64,000 bases of DNA from Trinickia violacea (GTDB lineage: Bacteria > Pseudomonadota > Gammaproteobacteria > Burkholderiales > Burkholderiaceae): NCBI RefSeq assembly GCF_005280735.1, contig NZ_CP040077.1, positions 1,798,001-1,862,000 on the forward strand. The letters run 5' to 3'. The position numbers were made by a program, and so were the translations under genes. Numbering within the stretch: the stretch's first letter is position 1; every line of letters begins with the position of its first letter. Shown here one piece after another: positions 9,801 to 18,260 of this stretch. The notes beneath the pieces were generated by a model, which saw only the letters and a list, made by a program, of their open reading frames with translations, was not told where the DNA came from and did no database searches.

Positions 9801-10266
9801 CGCCATGCACGGTACGCTGAACCTTCTTACCGAAACCGGACAAGTGATCTTTCGCTATGCAAACGCGACCGCGCGCGACTACCTGTCGGCGTGGCTCGCC
9901 CACTTGGTCTATTGCGCGGTGCGTCCGGACGGGCCGCGCCGCACCGTTTGGCACGGCGGCAAGGAGAGCTTCGAGCTGACGCCGGTCGCGGCTCCGCTCG
10001 ACCAGCTCGCGCCGCTCGCCGCGCTCTTCATTGCGGGCCGCTCGCTGCCATTGCGCTTTTTCCCGAAAAGCGCCTGGGCCAAAGTCAGCGATAGCGATTC
10101 CGCCGCGCTCAGCGCGTGGATCAACGACCGTGTGCGCGGCGAATCGGACGACCCGGCGCTACGCGTCGCGTGGCGTGGCGCGAACCTGTCGCTCGACGAG
10201 CCGTTTCCCACGCTCGCGCACCTCGTGTTCGATCCGCTGATCCAGCATTTGAGGAGCGGATCATGA
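6823..10266 (+). CDS. recC: Exodeoxyribonuclease V gamma subunit RecC
   Basis: RecC (1147 residues; E. coli 1122) is the scaffold of the RecBCD helicase-nuclease that processes double-strand ends and recognises Chi. The N-terminus MLQLFYSNRYETLVDALLDD matches the RecC opening, followed by the vestigial helicase folds and a C-terminal inactive nuclease-like domain. It is the first gene of recC-recB-recD-arfB; its TGA overlaps the recB ATG (ATGA at 10263-10266), indicating translational coupling. In E. coli ptrA lies between recC and recB; here there is no such gene. The gene starts 233 bp from the divergent FUSC start. Confidence 0.96.
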   Translation: MLQLFYSNRYETLVDALLDDLSAAPSDPWIAQQIIVPSAAVQRRLELDIARRQGVCSNVNFSYLAQWLWAQIGGVIPVPAHSPLAPDRLVWRCYRLLGDDHAEAEWHASPRLSTYLAAADAPMRYELARRVATVLDHYLTYRPEWLTHWQQGGSIFAGGGDALSGAESRGPNLRGASAAAREDERWQAALWRALLAELGGGADARSLAAATPPAYRFLAEARSLDLDAVMHARWPESVSVFALPTMPPLHIALLRELSRWIDVRLYAMNPCRQFWFDIVSEGRIEALDAAGQLDYQEVGHPLLAEWGRQTQAQLHMLHELTESAASAEATRYAENPAPTWLAKVQNAILDLEPEIDAEAADGEMPGERGIEVHVCHSLSRQLEVLHDRLLAWFNEFDDLAPSDVLVACPDLAAAGPLIDAVFGTTAGGAATDGRRMADARIPYRITGLPPSQANPIARVLLDWLALAERSVGAPELVEWLRVDAVAARYGIDAAALETAQEWLAAAGARRGLAPTVPADEAVPVARHTFSDALTRLFLGYAMPEGGEPVDAWLPVDGASGSEGELLGRLARFVDDLDGFARRTSQTLPPQAWSELLLDALARFFDPGIAFADSLADVRDAINALVDVMREGAPEVALPAAVVRAALTEALDDPARGGVPWGGVTFSSLTSLRGLPYRAVCLIGMDDGVLPSLARADEFDLMAAFGKLGDRQRRDDERNLFLDLLLAARDRLFIAYTGRSIRDNAALPPAALVDELLDHLAQVSAGPDAAPAQVDEARRAFIVDHPLQPFAAEYFEGNSVEGKSGLFTYDAERAVLAERIASGERVPALPFFADPLPLEAAESIAFDEFERFWRHPARALLRDRLGIVLADAQGELIDTEPFELDYAGRDALAERLLPALLEADGDAVAARVQRVAEASPELPGGATGEVWRNRELSALRRLADNVRSELASGIERLPFVLDLTPRWPDTGGVELFGMHGATLREGIEATRTPLAMHGTLNLLTETGQVIFRYANATARDYLSAWLAHLVYCAVRPDGPRRTVWHGGKESFELTPVAAPLDQLAPLAALFIAGRSLPLRFFPKSAWAKVSDSDSAALSAWINDRVRGESDDPALRVAWRGANLSLDEPFPTLAHLVFDPLIQHLRSGS

Positions 10267-13200
10267 GCGACATCCGCTTTACGTCATCCTCGCTGCCCAC
10301 GCATGAGCTCGACGTCTTCGCATGCGAGCTCGATGGCGTAAATCAGATCGAGGCGTCGGCGGGCACAGGCAAGACTTGGAACATCTGCGCGCTCTATGTG
10401 CGCTTGCTGCTCGAGAAAAATTTCAACGCGGACCAGATCCTCGTCGTCACGTTCACGAAGGCCGCGACCGCCGAACTGCACGAGCGGATTCGCGGCCGGC
10501 TAGCCGAGCTCGAGCGTGCGATCGAAACGGATGACGACGGCGGCGATCCGTTCGTCGCGCGCTTGTTCGAAACGACGCTCGCGGCCGGCGGCGGCATCGA
10601 GCCGGAGGCGGCGCAAAAGCGCGTACGGCGGGCGCTTCGCACGTTCGATCAGGCGGCGATTCACACGATCCACGCGTTTTGCCAGCGTGCGTTGCAAGAG
10701 GCGCCGTTCGCGGCCGCGATGCCGTTTGCGTTCGAGATGGAGACCGACGACGCGTCGCTGCGCTTCGAGCTGGCCGCCGATTTCTGGCGCGAGCGTGTCG
10801 AGCCGACGGCGGCTGCCCATCCCGCGTTTGCGTCGTGGCTCGTCGCGAAGCGGGCGGGGCCGGCCACGCTCGACGAGCAGCTGGCGCGCCGTTTGAAGAA
10901 GCCGCTCGCGCTGTTGCGCTGGGGCGGGCCGGATGCCGACTCCGCTGCGAACCATGCTGCACGCGCGGCGGAACGTTTCGACGAAGCCCGAGCGCTTTGG
11001 CAAGCGGAGCGCGACGCGATCGTCACGCTACTCGACGCGGCGCAAGCGGTGCTCAAGCAGACCACGCACAAACCGGACGCGGTGAGCGCCGCGATCGAAG
11101 CGTGGTCTTCGTATTTCGACGAAGGCGATTGCCATGCCGCGCCGCCGCGCGCATTGAAGCTCACGCAGGAAGCGCTCACAAAGGCGACCAAGGTCAAGCA
11201 GTCGCCGCCCGAGCATCCGTTCTTTACGCTCGCCGAAGCGTTAACGGCCGCGCAAGACGCCGCTGACGCCGCGCATCGCGCACGTTGGCTCGAGCTCGTC
11301 GCTGCATGGCTCGACGAGGCGCCCGCCGCGCTCGCGGCGATGAAGCGCACGCGGCGCGTCGTGTCGTTCGACGACCTGCTGTCGAATCTATACGGCGCGC
11401 TTGCTGCGCACCCGTGGCTCGCCGACGCACTGCGCACGCGCTACCCGGCAGCGCTCATCGACGAGTTTCAGGATACCGATCCGTTGCAGTTCGCGATCTT
11501 CGAGCGGATCTTTGCGCAGGGTCCCGGCACACCGGGGCCGTTGTTCCTGGTCGGCGACCCGAAGCAGGCGATCTACAGTTTTCGCGCGGCCGATCTGCAC
11601 ACCTATCTGGCGGCGCGCGCGTCGGCATCGGAGCGTTACACGCTCGCGGTCAATCAGCGCTCGACGCGGCCGATCGTCGATGCGTGCAATCGCATCTTCG
11701 GCGCCAACCCGCAGGCGTTCGTGCTCGACGGGCTCGACTATCAACCCGTGCGCTCGGGCTCACGCGAGCGGCCGCCGCTGGTGGATGACGCGCGAGGGGC
11801 GGCTGACGCCGGCGACTTCCGCGTCTGGCTCCTGCCCGAGGGCGACGCCGTGCTGCCAAAGCGCGAGGCGCAGCGGCAGGCGGCCGAAGCGTGTGCGGCC
11901 GAGATCGTGCGGCTCATGCGCGGCGCGCGCGAGGGCACCGTGACGATCGGCGGCGAGCCGCTCGCGCCGGCCCGCATCGCCGTGCTCGTCCAGACCCACA
12001 AGCAGGGCAGCCTCGTGAAACGCGTGCTGGCGGCGTGGGGCGTCGGCAGTGTGGAGCTGGCGCAGGCGTCGGTGTTCGGGACGCTCGACGCCGAGCAGAT
12101 CGAGCGCGTGCTGGCTGCGATCGATACGCCCGGCGATCTGCGGCGTTTGCGCGCCGCGCTGGCGACCGATTGGTTCGGGCTCGATGCCGCCGCGCTGTGG
12201 CGTCTCGAACAAGCCGCTGACGCGGCCGATGCTGCGCAGTCTTTCGAGGCATCCGCAGCCAACGATGCCATGGGCTGGGTCGAGCGCTTTTCGCGCTACC
12301 GCACGCTGTGGCACGAGCGCGGTTTTGCGGTCATGTGGCGCACGCTGATGCGCGAGTTGCGGGTGGGCGAACGGCTCGTCGGGGGCGCGGATGGCGAGCG
12401 GCGCCTGACCGACGTCAATCATCTGGCCGAGCTCGTGCAGGCACGCGCGGCCACGCAGCCCGGGATCGCGCCGACGCTGCGCTGGCTGGCCGCGCAACGC
12501 GAAGCGGGCGGCGGCGACGAAGCGCAGTTGCGGCTCGAATCGGATCGCAACCTAGTGCAGATCGTGACCGTGCACAAGTCGAAGGGGCTGGAGTACGCAG
12601 TGGTGTTCTGTCCGTTCCTCAACGACGGGGCGCTGCGCGAGCCGCCTGCGTCCGGCCTGCCCGATGCGCGCGAATATCACGACGAGGCGGGCATGGCCGT
12701 GCTGCACTACGGCTGCGACGGCGAGGAGGCTGAACGTGCCGAGCGCGATGCGGTGCGAGAGCAGGCCGCCGAGCGCGCGCGACTGGTCTATGTCGCGCTC
12801 ACGCGAGCGGTGTACCGCTGCTATCTGGTGGCGGGCACCTATCTCTCGTCGCGCTCCACTAAGGAGTCGCGCCGCAGCGTGCTGAACTGGCTCGTCGCCG
12901 GCAGCGGCCACACGTTCGACGCGTGGCTCACCGACCCGCCCGAGGAGGGCGCGCTCGCCGCGAGCTGGCAGGCGCTGGGCGGCGGTCCGATCACATTGGC
13001 ACCGTTGCCTTCGCCGCCGCGGCGCGAACCGCTGCAGAACGAACAGGCCGGCGTGCGGCGTCTGATGGCCCGCACGAATCGTCGTACCTTGCACGACGCA
13101 TGGCGGATCGCGAGCTTCAGTTCGCTGATCGCAGCGGGGGCGCGGCATGAGACGGGCGGCGCCGAACTCGACGAGGCGCGTCCCGATCACGACGAACTCG

Positions 13201-14030
13201 CCGAGGCGGCGGCGCTCGCGCGTTCCGAACAAGCCGAGCCTGCGACAGTGGAGCGAGCGGCGGCGAACACGCCCGCCGCGCCGGCTATCCCTGCCGACGA
13301 CATCCTCATGTTCCCGCGCGGCGCCGCAGCGGGCGAGTGCTTGCACCGGCTGCTCGAACTGGCTGACTTTTCCGATCCGGCCAGCTGGCCTCAGGCGATC
13401 GAGCGCGCGCTGCGCGAGCGTCCGGCACCGGCCACGGAAGAGGAGGCGCGGCGCTTGCAGGAGATGATGGCGACATTCCTCGCCGATATCGTCGCGACCG
13501 AACTCGTGCCGGGCATGACGCTCGCCGCGCTGAACCCCGAGCGCCGCCTCAATGAACTGGCGTTCCTGTTTGCCGCGCCGGCCCTGGATTTCGCGGCGTT
13601 GAGGCGCTTGCTCGCGGCCAACGGCTACCCCGATACCGCGCTCGAACCGGGGGCGTTGTCCGGTTTCGTCAAAGGATTCATCGACATGATCGTCGAACAC
13701 GACGGCCGCTATTGGATCGTCGACTGGAAGTCGAACCATCTCGGCACGACGCCCGGGCAGTACGATGCGGCGGCGCTCGACGTCGCGATGGCCGAACACG
13801 CCTATCACTTGCAGGCGCTGCTTTATACCGTCGCGCTGCATCGCTATCTGAAGGCGCGCAAGGCGAACTACAGCTACGACGCCCATATCGGCGGGTATCT
13901 GTACTTGTTCGTGCGAGGCGTGCGGCCCGCATGGCGCGATGGCGCGGCGCCCGCAGGCGTGCATGCGCGTACACCGGGGCGCTCGCTCGTCGAAGCGTTG
14001 GATGCGCTGATGGGCGGAGGGGCGGCATGA
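10263..14030 (+). CDS. recB: Exodeoxyribonuclease V beta subunit RecB (helicase/nuclease)
   Basis: RecB (1255 residues) is the 3'-5' SF1 helicase and the only nuclease of RecBCD. Walker A EASAGTGKTW is near residue 30, the UvrD-type box DEFQDTDPLQF near 400, the VTVHKSKGLEYAVVF motif near 770, and the C-terminal nuclease signature DMIVEHDGRYWIVDWKSN near 1140-1157, so both motor and nuclease look intact. The start at 10263 overlaps the recC stop by four bases; an upstream in-frame ATG at 10116 lies inside recC and is rejected. The stop overlaps the recD ATG in the same way. Confidence 0.96.
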   Translation: MSDIRFTSSSLPTHELDVFACELDGVNQIEASAGTGKTWNICALYVRLLLEKNFNADQILVVTFTKAATAELHERIRGRLAELERAIETDDDGGDPFVARLFETTLAAGGGIEPEAAQKRVRRALRTFDQAAIHTIHAFCQRALQEAPFAAAMPFAFEMETDDASLRFELAADFWRERVEPTAAAHPAFASWLVAKRAGPATLDEQLARRLKKPLALLRWGGPDADSAANHAARAAERFDEARALWQAERDAIVTLLDAAQAVLKQTTHKPDAVSAAIEAWSSYFDEGDCHAAPPRALKLTQEALTKATKVKQSPPEHPFFTLAEALTAAQDAADAAHRARWLELVAAWLDEAPAALAAMKRTRRVVSFDDLLSNLYGALAAHPWLADALRTRYPAALIDEFQDTDPLQFAIFERIFAQGPGTPGPLFLVGDPKQAIYSFRAADLHTYLAARASASERYTLAVNQRSTRPIVDACNRIFGANPQAFVLDGLDYQPVRSGSRERPPLVDDARGAADAGDFRVWLLPEGDAVLPKREAQRQAAEACAAEIVRLMRGAREGTVTIGGEPLAPARIAVLVQTHKQGSLVKRVLAAWGVGSVELAQASVFGTLDAEQIERVLAAIDTPGDLRRLRAALATDWFGLDAAALWRLEQAADAADAAQSFEASAANDAMGWVERFSRYRTLWHERGFAVMWRTLMRELRVGERLVGGADGERRLTDVNHLAELVQARAATQPGIAPTLRWLAAQREAGGGDEAQLRLESDRNLVQIVTVHKSKGLEYAVVFCPFLNDGALREPPASGLPDAREYHDEAGMAVLHYGCDGEEAERAERDAVREQAAERARLVYVALTRAVYRCYLVAGTYLSSRSTKESRRSVLNWLVAGSGHTFDAWLTDPPEEGALAASWQALGGGPITLAPLPSPPRREPLQNEQAGVRRLMARTNRRTLHDAWRIASFSSLIAAGARHETGGAELDEARPDHDELAEAAALARSEQAEPATVERAAANTPAAPAIPADDILMFPRGAAAGECLHRLLELADFSDPASWPQAIERALRERPAPATEEEARRLQEMMATFLADIVATELVPGMTLAALNPERRLNELAFLFAAPALDFAALRRLLAANGYPDTALEPGALSGFVKGFIDMIVEHDGRYWIVDWKSNHLGTTPGQYDAAALDVAMAEHAYHLQALLYTVALHRYLKARKANYSYDAHIGGYLYLFVRGVRPAWRDGAAPAGVHARTPGRSLVEALDALMGGGAA

Positions 14031-16192
14031 GCGAGCCACGTCAAGCCACATCGAGCGCCGCCACCCGGGCGGCCACCCGCGCTGCGCAGGCCGGCGCAGC
14101 CGAGCCCGCCGACTTCAGCACGGCGCTCGCGGAGGGCTTCGCGCGGCGCATCGGTGCGCTGTCGCGGCGTTTGGGCGCCGGCGCCGGCAGCGTGCGCTGG
14201 GCACAGCGCGCCGCGTTCGCCGCGAGCCGCGCGACGACTGCCGGACACGTCTGCGTGCCGCTCGCGAGGCTTGCGCGCCGCTATGGCGAGCCGCTCACCG
14301 ATGTGCGGGCGGCGCTGTTCGCGAGCGGTGTCGTCTCAGACGGCACGGAAGACGCGGCGGCGCTGCGTCCGCTCGTGATCGATGAAGCCGGGCGCTTGTA
14401 TCTCGCGCGCTATTTCGACTACGAACGGCGGCTCGCAACGGCGCTCGTCGAGCATGGTCAGGCACGCGAATCACGAGGTCATTCGGAATCCTCTTTACCG
14501 GATGCCGGCGGGCCCGACGGCGCCAAGGCGCTCGAGGCCCGCTTACTGCGCTACTTCGGTCCACCGCGGGACGACGAAATCGACTGGCAGCGCGTCGCCG
14601 CCGTCGCGGCCTTGTCGGGCCGTCTCACGATCGTGAGCGGGGGGCCCGGCACGGGCAAGACGACGACGGTCGTCGGCGTGCTCGCCTGTCTGATCGACGA
14701 CAACCCGGGCTTGCGCATCGCGCTCGCCGCACCGACCGGCAAGGCCGCGCAGCGCATGCAGGAGGCTTTGCTCGCGCAGTCCGGCAAGCTGCCTGCGGAG
14801 ATCGCGGCGCGCCTGCCTCAGACCTCGCACACGCTGCACCGGCTGCTGGGCTCGGGGCCGAACGGGCGCTTCAGGCATCATCGCGGCAATCCGTTGCCCT
14901 ACGACGTGGTGGTGGTCGACGAGGCGTCGATGATCGACGTCGCGATGGCCGTGCATCTCGTCGATGCGCTCGCGCCCGCTACCCGTCTTGTGATGCTCGG
15001 CGACAAGGACCAGCTCGCAGCCGTCGAGGCCGGGGCGGTGTTCGCGGAACTGAGCGCGCGGCCTGCGTTCAGCGCGTCGGGTGTCGCGCGGGTCGCGCAA
15101 GCGCTGGGAATCGACGAAGAACGGTTCGCGGCGGCGCTGGAAAATGGCGCGGATGACGTCGAACCGTACGCGGCAGAGCCGGCATTCGACGACGAGGCGT
15201 TCTTCGCAGCGTTGGACGACACCGAGCCGCTGGCCTGGTTCGATGAGCCGGATCGTCCACTCGACGGCGATATCGTTGCGGAAAGCCATGAGGAAGCGTC
15301 CGCAACCCTCGATCGCCGAGCACCCGCATCCACGCCATTGACCGACTGCGTCATCTGGCTCGAACGCAACTATCGATTCGGGCTGGAGTCGCCGATCGGG
15401 CGGCTCTCGGTCGCGATCCGGCACGGCGACGTCGGCGGCGCACTCGACGCGTTGTCGATCGATCCCGATGCGCCGGGCGCCGCCGCGCTATACGAAGATG
15501 CGGGGCCGACGCTTTCCGAGCGCACGGTGGCGCGCTTGGCGCAAGGCTTCGCGCCGTACGCGCAAGCGCTTGCCGACGCGCTGGCTCAACGCACGCCGGA
15601 CGCCGCGCCGCTCTTCGACGCGTTGAACCGCTTTCGCGTGTTGTGCGCGACACGCGCCGGCGCGCGCGGCGTCGATCAGTTGAACACGTTGATGGCCGCG
15701 CACGTGCGGCGTGCCGCGAGCGTGCCGCTCGGCGTCGGTGCGAGCTGGTTCGCCGGCCGTCCGGTGATGGTGACGCGCAACGACTATGCGTTGGGCCTCT
15801 TCAACGGCGATATCGGCATCGCGCTGCCCGCTGCGGGAGCAGGCGCGGAGGGCGCACTGCGCGTTTATTTTCGCGCCGCCGACGGCAGTCTTCGAGCCGT
15901 GTCGCCCGCCGCGCTGCCGCCGCACGACACCGCGTTCGCGCTGACGGTGCACAAGTCGCAGGGGTCCGAGTTCGATCATGCGGTGCTGGTGCTGCCGGGC
16001 ACGGCGAGCCGCGTACTCTCGCGCGAATTGGTGTACACGGCCGTCACGCGCGCGCGGCGCGCCGTGCAGGTGATCGGCTCGCGAGCGGTGCTGAGCCAGG
16101 CGATCGCGACGCCGACGCAACGCGATTCGGGCCTCGCCGAGCGGATCGCGGCCGCGCTGCGGGAACCCACATCACGAGTGACCCACCCATGA
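14027..16192 (+). CDS. recD: Exodeoxyribonuclease V alpha subunit RecD
   Basis: RecD (721 residues; E. coli 608) is the 5'-3' helicase of RecBCD. Walker A GGPGTGKTTT lies near residues 205-214, Walker B VVVDEASMIDV near 295-305, and the late helicase motif LTVHKSQGSEFDHAVLVLP near 640-658. Between LGDKDQLAAVEAG and ERNYRFG there is an expanded acidic segment (roughly residues 345-440) that is much longer than the matching loop in E. coli RecD. The start uses the ATGA overlap with recB; the stop overlaps the arfB start. RecB, RecC and RecD appear complete, so the enzyme should be active. Confidence 0.95.
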   Translation: MSEPRQATSSAATRAATRAAQAGAAEPADFSTALAEGFARRIGALSRRLGAGAGSVRWAQRAAFAASRATTAGHVCVPLARLARRYGEPLTDVRAALFASGVVSDGTEDAAALRPLVIDEAGRLYLARYFDYERRLATALVEHGQARESRGHSESSLPDAGGPDGAKALEARLLRYFGPPRDDEIDWQRVAAVAALSGRLTIVSGGPGTGKTTTVVGVLACLIDDNPGLRIALAAPTGKAAQRMQEALLAQSGKLPAEIAARLPQTSHTLHRLLGSGPNGRFRHHRGNPLPYDVVVVDEASMIDVAMAVHLVDALAPATRLVMLGDKDQLAAVEAGAVFAELSARPAFSASGVARVAQALGIDEERFAAALENGADDVEPYAAEPAFDDEAFFAALDDTEPLAWFDEPDRPLDGDIVAESHEEASATLDRRAPASTPLTDCVIWLERNYRFGLESPIGRLSVAIRHGDVGGALDALSIDPDAPGAAALYEDAGPTLSERTVARLAQGFAPYAQALADALAQRTPDAAPLFDALNRFRVLCATRAGARGVDQLNTLMAAHVRRAASVPLGVGASWFAGRPVMVTRNDYALGLFNGDIGIALPAAGAGAEGALRVYFRAADGSLRAVSPAALPPHDTAFALTVHKSQGSEFDHAVLVLPGTASRVLSRELVYTAVTRARRAVQVIGSRAVLSQAIATPTQRDSGLAERIAAALREPTSRVTHP

Positions 16193-16593
16193 CGCTGCGC
16201 TATAGCCTCGCACCGGGCGAGATCGAGTTGACCGCCGTTCGCGCCCAAGGCGCGGGCGGGCAGAACGTCAATAAAGTGTCGAGCGCGATTCACCTGCGCT
16301 TCGACATCCGCGCGTCATCGCTGCCCGAAGTCTTGAAGATGCGGCTGCTCGCGCTGTCCGACCATCGGATTACGCGCGACGGCGTCGTCATCATCAAGGC
16401 GCAAGAACATCGCACGCAAGAGATGAATCGCGCGGCGGCGCTTGCGCGTCTCGACGAGCTGATCCGCAGCGTGAGCGTGACGCGCCGCGCGCGCATCGCG
16501 ACCAAGCCGACGCGCGCGTCGACGGTGCGGCGTCTCGAGGGCAAGACGCATCGCGGCGCGATCAAGGCTGGGCGCGGCCGCGTAACGGAATAA
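16189..16593 (+). CDS. arfB: Alternative ribosome-rescue peptidyl-tRNA hydrolase ArfB (YaeJ)
   Basis: A 134-residue release-factor-like hydrolase that frees stalled ribosomes. The catalytic GGQ sits at residues 23-25 (QGAGGQNVNKVSSA), and the C-terminus is the basic tail (many Arg/Lys, KPTRASTVRRLEGK then GAIKAGRGR) that enters the empty mRNA channel. It starts at 16189, inside the recD stop (ATGA), so it is cotranslated with recBCD. No full-length release-factor domains are present, which separates it from RF1/RF2. A link between ribosome rescue and recBCD is only positional. Confidence 0.93.
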   Translation: MTLRYSLAPGEIELTAVRAQGAGGQNVNKVSSAIHLRFDIRASSLPEVLKMRLLALSDHRITRDGVVIIKAQEHRTQEMNRAAALARLDELIRSVSVTRRARIATKPTRASTVRRLEGKTHRGAIKAGRGRVTE

Positions 16594-16662
16594 ACGGAAT
16601 AAACGGAATGAAGCGCGAGCGGCTCACTCGCTCAATCGAGGGACAGTTGCGCGGCGTACGAG

Positions 16663-17943
16663 TCAAGTCCCGTCCGCATGGACGGGCGTGTGCGCTTCCA
16701 TCAGGAAGTCGACGCAGAACACGTCGAGCGCGCCGTTCAAGGTGACGGCGACGGCGGCGGTATAGCAATCCTTGCCGTCCGATGGCGAGAAGTGCGGGCC
16801 CATTACGGCGACGCGGCCGGGCGACGCGAGCGCGCGCTTGAAGTACGCGCGCCGCGACCAGTTGCTGTGGATGTCGGGAAACAGCGGCGCCAGGCGTTCG
16901 GGCCGCAGCGCGCCGGCTGCGGCGATCGACGGGCGCTGCTGCTCGCCGTGCGCGTCGATCACGAACACGCGCCGCGCCTCGGGCACGCGAAACGCGCGCT
17001 CGGCGGCCTGCGCGAGATCGCCGGTCGCCTCGTAGGCGCGCGCGCCGGCGAGGACCACCGTTTCGAAGCTCGTGCACGAGCGCGACTTGCTGCTCGAATG
17101 CGGCTTCGCCCGCGTGTTGAAACGCTCCCACATCGATTCGATGAGCGCGGGGGTGGCTGCGTTCGCGGCATCGATCGACGCTTGCGGGCGGGCGAGCCAG
17201 AAGCCCTGCACGAAATCGATGTCGGCGCTCATCAGCGTCATCAGCTCACTCTCGGTTTCGATGCCCTCGGCGAGCACCATCGCGCCCGCGCGATGCAGCA
17301 TCGTGACGAGATGCGTGACGAACTGATGATCGGTGCCCGTGCTCGCGATCCGCGTGACGAGCGAGCGGTCGAGCTTCACGATGTCCGGCCGGAATTGCCA
17401 GACGCGATCGAAGTTCGAGAGGCCCGTGCCGAAGTCGTCGATGGCGATCAGGAAGTCGCGTTCGCGCAGCAGCTCGACGGTCTGCGCGAGCAGCGCCTCG
17501 TCGTTGGCGGGCTGCTCGAGCACTTCGATCACGATGCGGCTGTGGGGCAGGCCGAAGTGCGCGCACAGTTCGTCGACGAACGTGTGGTGCGGCCAGCCCA
17601 TCTGGAAGAGCCGTGGTAGCGCGTTGACGAAGAGCCAGTCGGTCGCGACGTTCTGCTCGGCGAAGTTGGCGAAATGCAGGCACCGCGTGAGCCGTTCCAG
17701 CGTCAGCGCCGCGCCGAACGATTGCGCCGCGCCGAACAATTCGTCAGGTGTGATCGCGCGGCCGTCGGCGGCGGTTGCGCGCAACAAGGCTTCGTAACCG
17801 ACGATGCGCTTGTGCGCGATCGACAGCACCGGCTGGAAGGCCGAGCGCAAGGTGACCGAATCGTAGATGGCGTACCAGCCGGTTTCGTCGCGTGCGAGCT
17901 GCGGCAGGAGGCCGGCGAGCGTGAGGTCGCGTCTCGTGGTCAT
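16663..17943 (-). CDS. EAL-domain cyclic-di-GMP phosphodiesterase
   Basis: A 426-residue soluble protein. The EAL domain (about residues 25-260) holds EALLR at 51-55, EVLE, DDFGTG near 168, KLDRSL near 189, EGIETE near 229 and QGFW near 244, the residues needed for Mg2+ binding and hydrolysis of c-di-GMP to pGpG, so it is probably active. The C-terminal 150 residues are not recognised and may be sensory. No transmembrane segment is seen. The ATG at 17943 (MTTRRDL) overlaps by four bases the TGA of a 44-codon upstream ORF, arguing for coupled translation from that start rather than from an in-frame ATG at 18012. Confidence 0.9.
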   Translation of the reverse strand: MTTRRDLTLAGLLPQLARDETGWYAIYDSVTLRSAFQPVLSIAHKRIVGYEALLRATAADGRAITPDELFGAAQSFGAALTLERLTRCLHFANFAEQNVATDWLFVNALPRLFQMGWPHHTFVDELCAHFGLPHSRIVIEVLEQPANDEALLAQTVELLRERDFLIAIDDFGTGLSNFDRVWQFRPDIVKLDRSLVTRIASTGTDHQFVTHLVTMLHRAGAMVLAEGIETESELMTLMSADIDFVQGFWLARPQASIDAANAATPALIESMWERFNTRAKPHSSSKSRSCTSFETVVLAGARAYEATGDLAQAAERAFRVPEARRVFVIDAHGEQQRPSIAAAGALRPERLAPLFPDIHSNWSRRAYFKRALASPGRVAVMGPHFSPSDGKDCYTAAVAVTLNGALDVFCVDFLMEAHTPVHADGT

Positions 17944-18074
17944 GAGAATGCACGCCCTTGGAAGTGATGCATCCGGGATTCGTCCCGGCCAGCGGCATAA
18001 AGGCAGCGGCACGTGACGCGGGCCACGTGGGCGTTGAATTCGTATGAGAACTCGTGAACGAAGACGCTAGCCAT
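17940..18074 (-). CDS. Candidate small leader protein coupled to the EAL gene
   Basis: A 44-residue ORF (begins MASVFVHEFSYEFNAHVA) whose TGA overlaps the ATG of the EAL gene as ATGA. A GGAG lies about nine bases upstream of its ATG. The protein has no known domain; it contains two Cys and several His and Arg. The overlap is typical of genuine coupled cistrons, so it may be a small regulator of the phosphodiesterase or simply a translational enhancer. No homolog could be checked. Confidence 0.45.
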   Translation of the reverse strand: MASVFVHEFSYEFNAHVARVTCRCLYAAGRDESRMHHFQGRAFS

Positions 18075-18101
18075 GCCGGACTCCGCTGATTCACTGCGTT
18101 T

Positions 18102-18125
18102 CGAGTGTAACAAAGCGAGCACTCG
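18102..18125. promoter_or_regulatory. Inverted repeat upstream of the EAL operon
   Basis: CGAGTG (18102-18107) and CACTCG (18120-18125) form perfect 6-bp arms 12 bp apart. The left arm overlaps a TACACT that could be a -10 on the minus strand (18109-18104). A plausible operator. The rest of the 18126-18246 gap shows nothing recognisable. Confidence 0.3.
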
Positions 18126-18238
18126 ATGCGATGGAGGTCAGGGTAAGTCCAGACCCGAACGAAACTATGTGCGATCGGGTACGGTGCCAAGGGATTGGCG
18201 GATCGAGGAAGGGTGTTTACTGGTGCGGCAGCGAACCC

Positions 18239-18260
18239 GAAAAGCGTTATGACGCTTTTC
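18239..18260 (-). terminator. Hairpin overlapping the stop of the EamA gene
   Basis: GAAAAGCGT and ACGCTTTTC pair perfectly over 9 bp around a 4-nt loop that overlaps the stop codon. No long T run follows on the minus strand, so termination efficiency is uncertain. Confidence 0.35.

Noticed and set aside
12552..14051. 499-residue minus-strand frame across recB/recD
   Set aside because: It covers the conserved RecB nuclease domain on the other strand and has the composition of a shadow frame.
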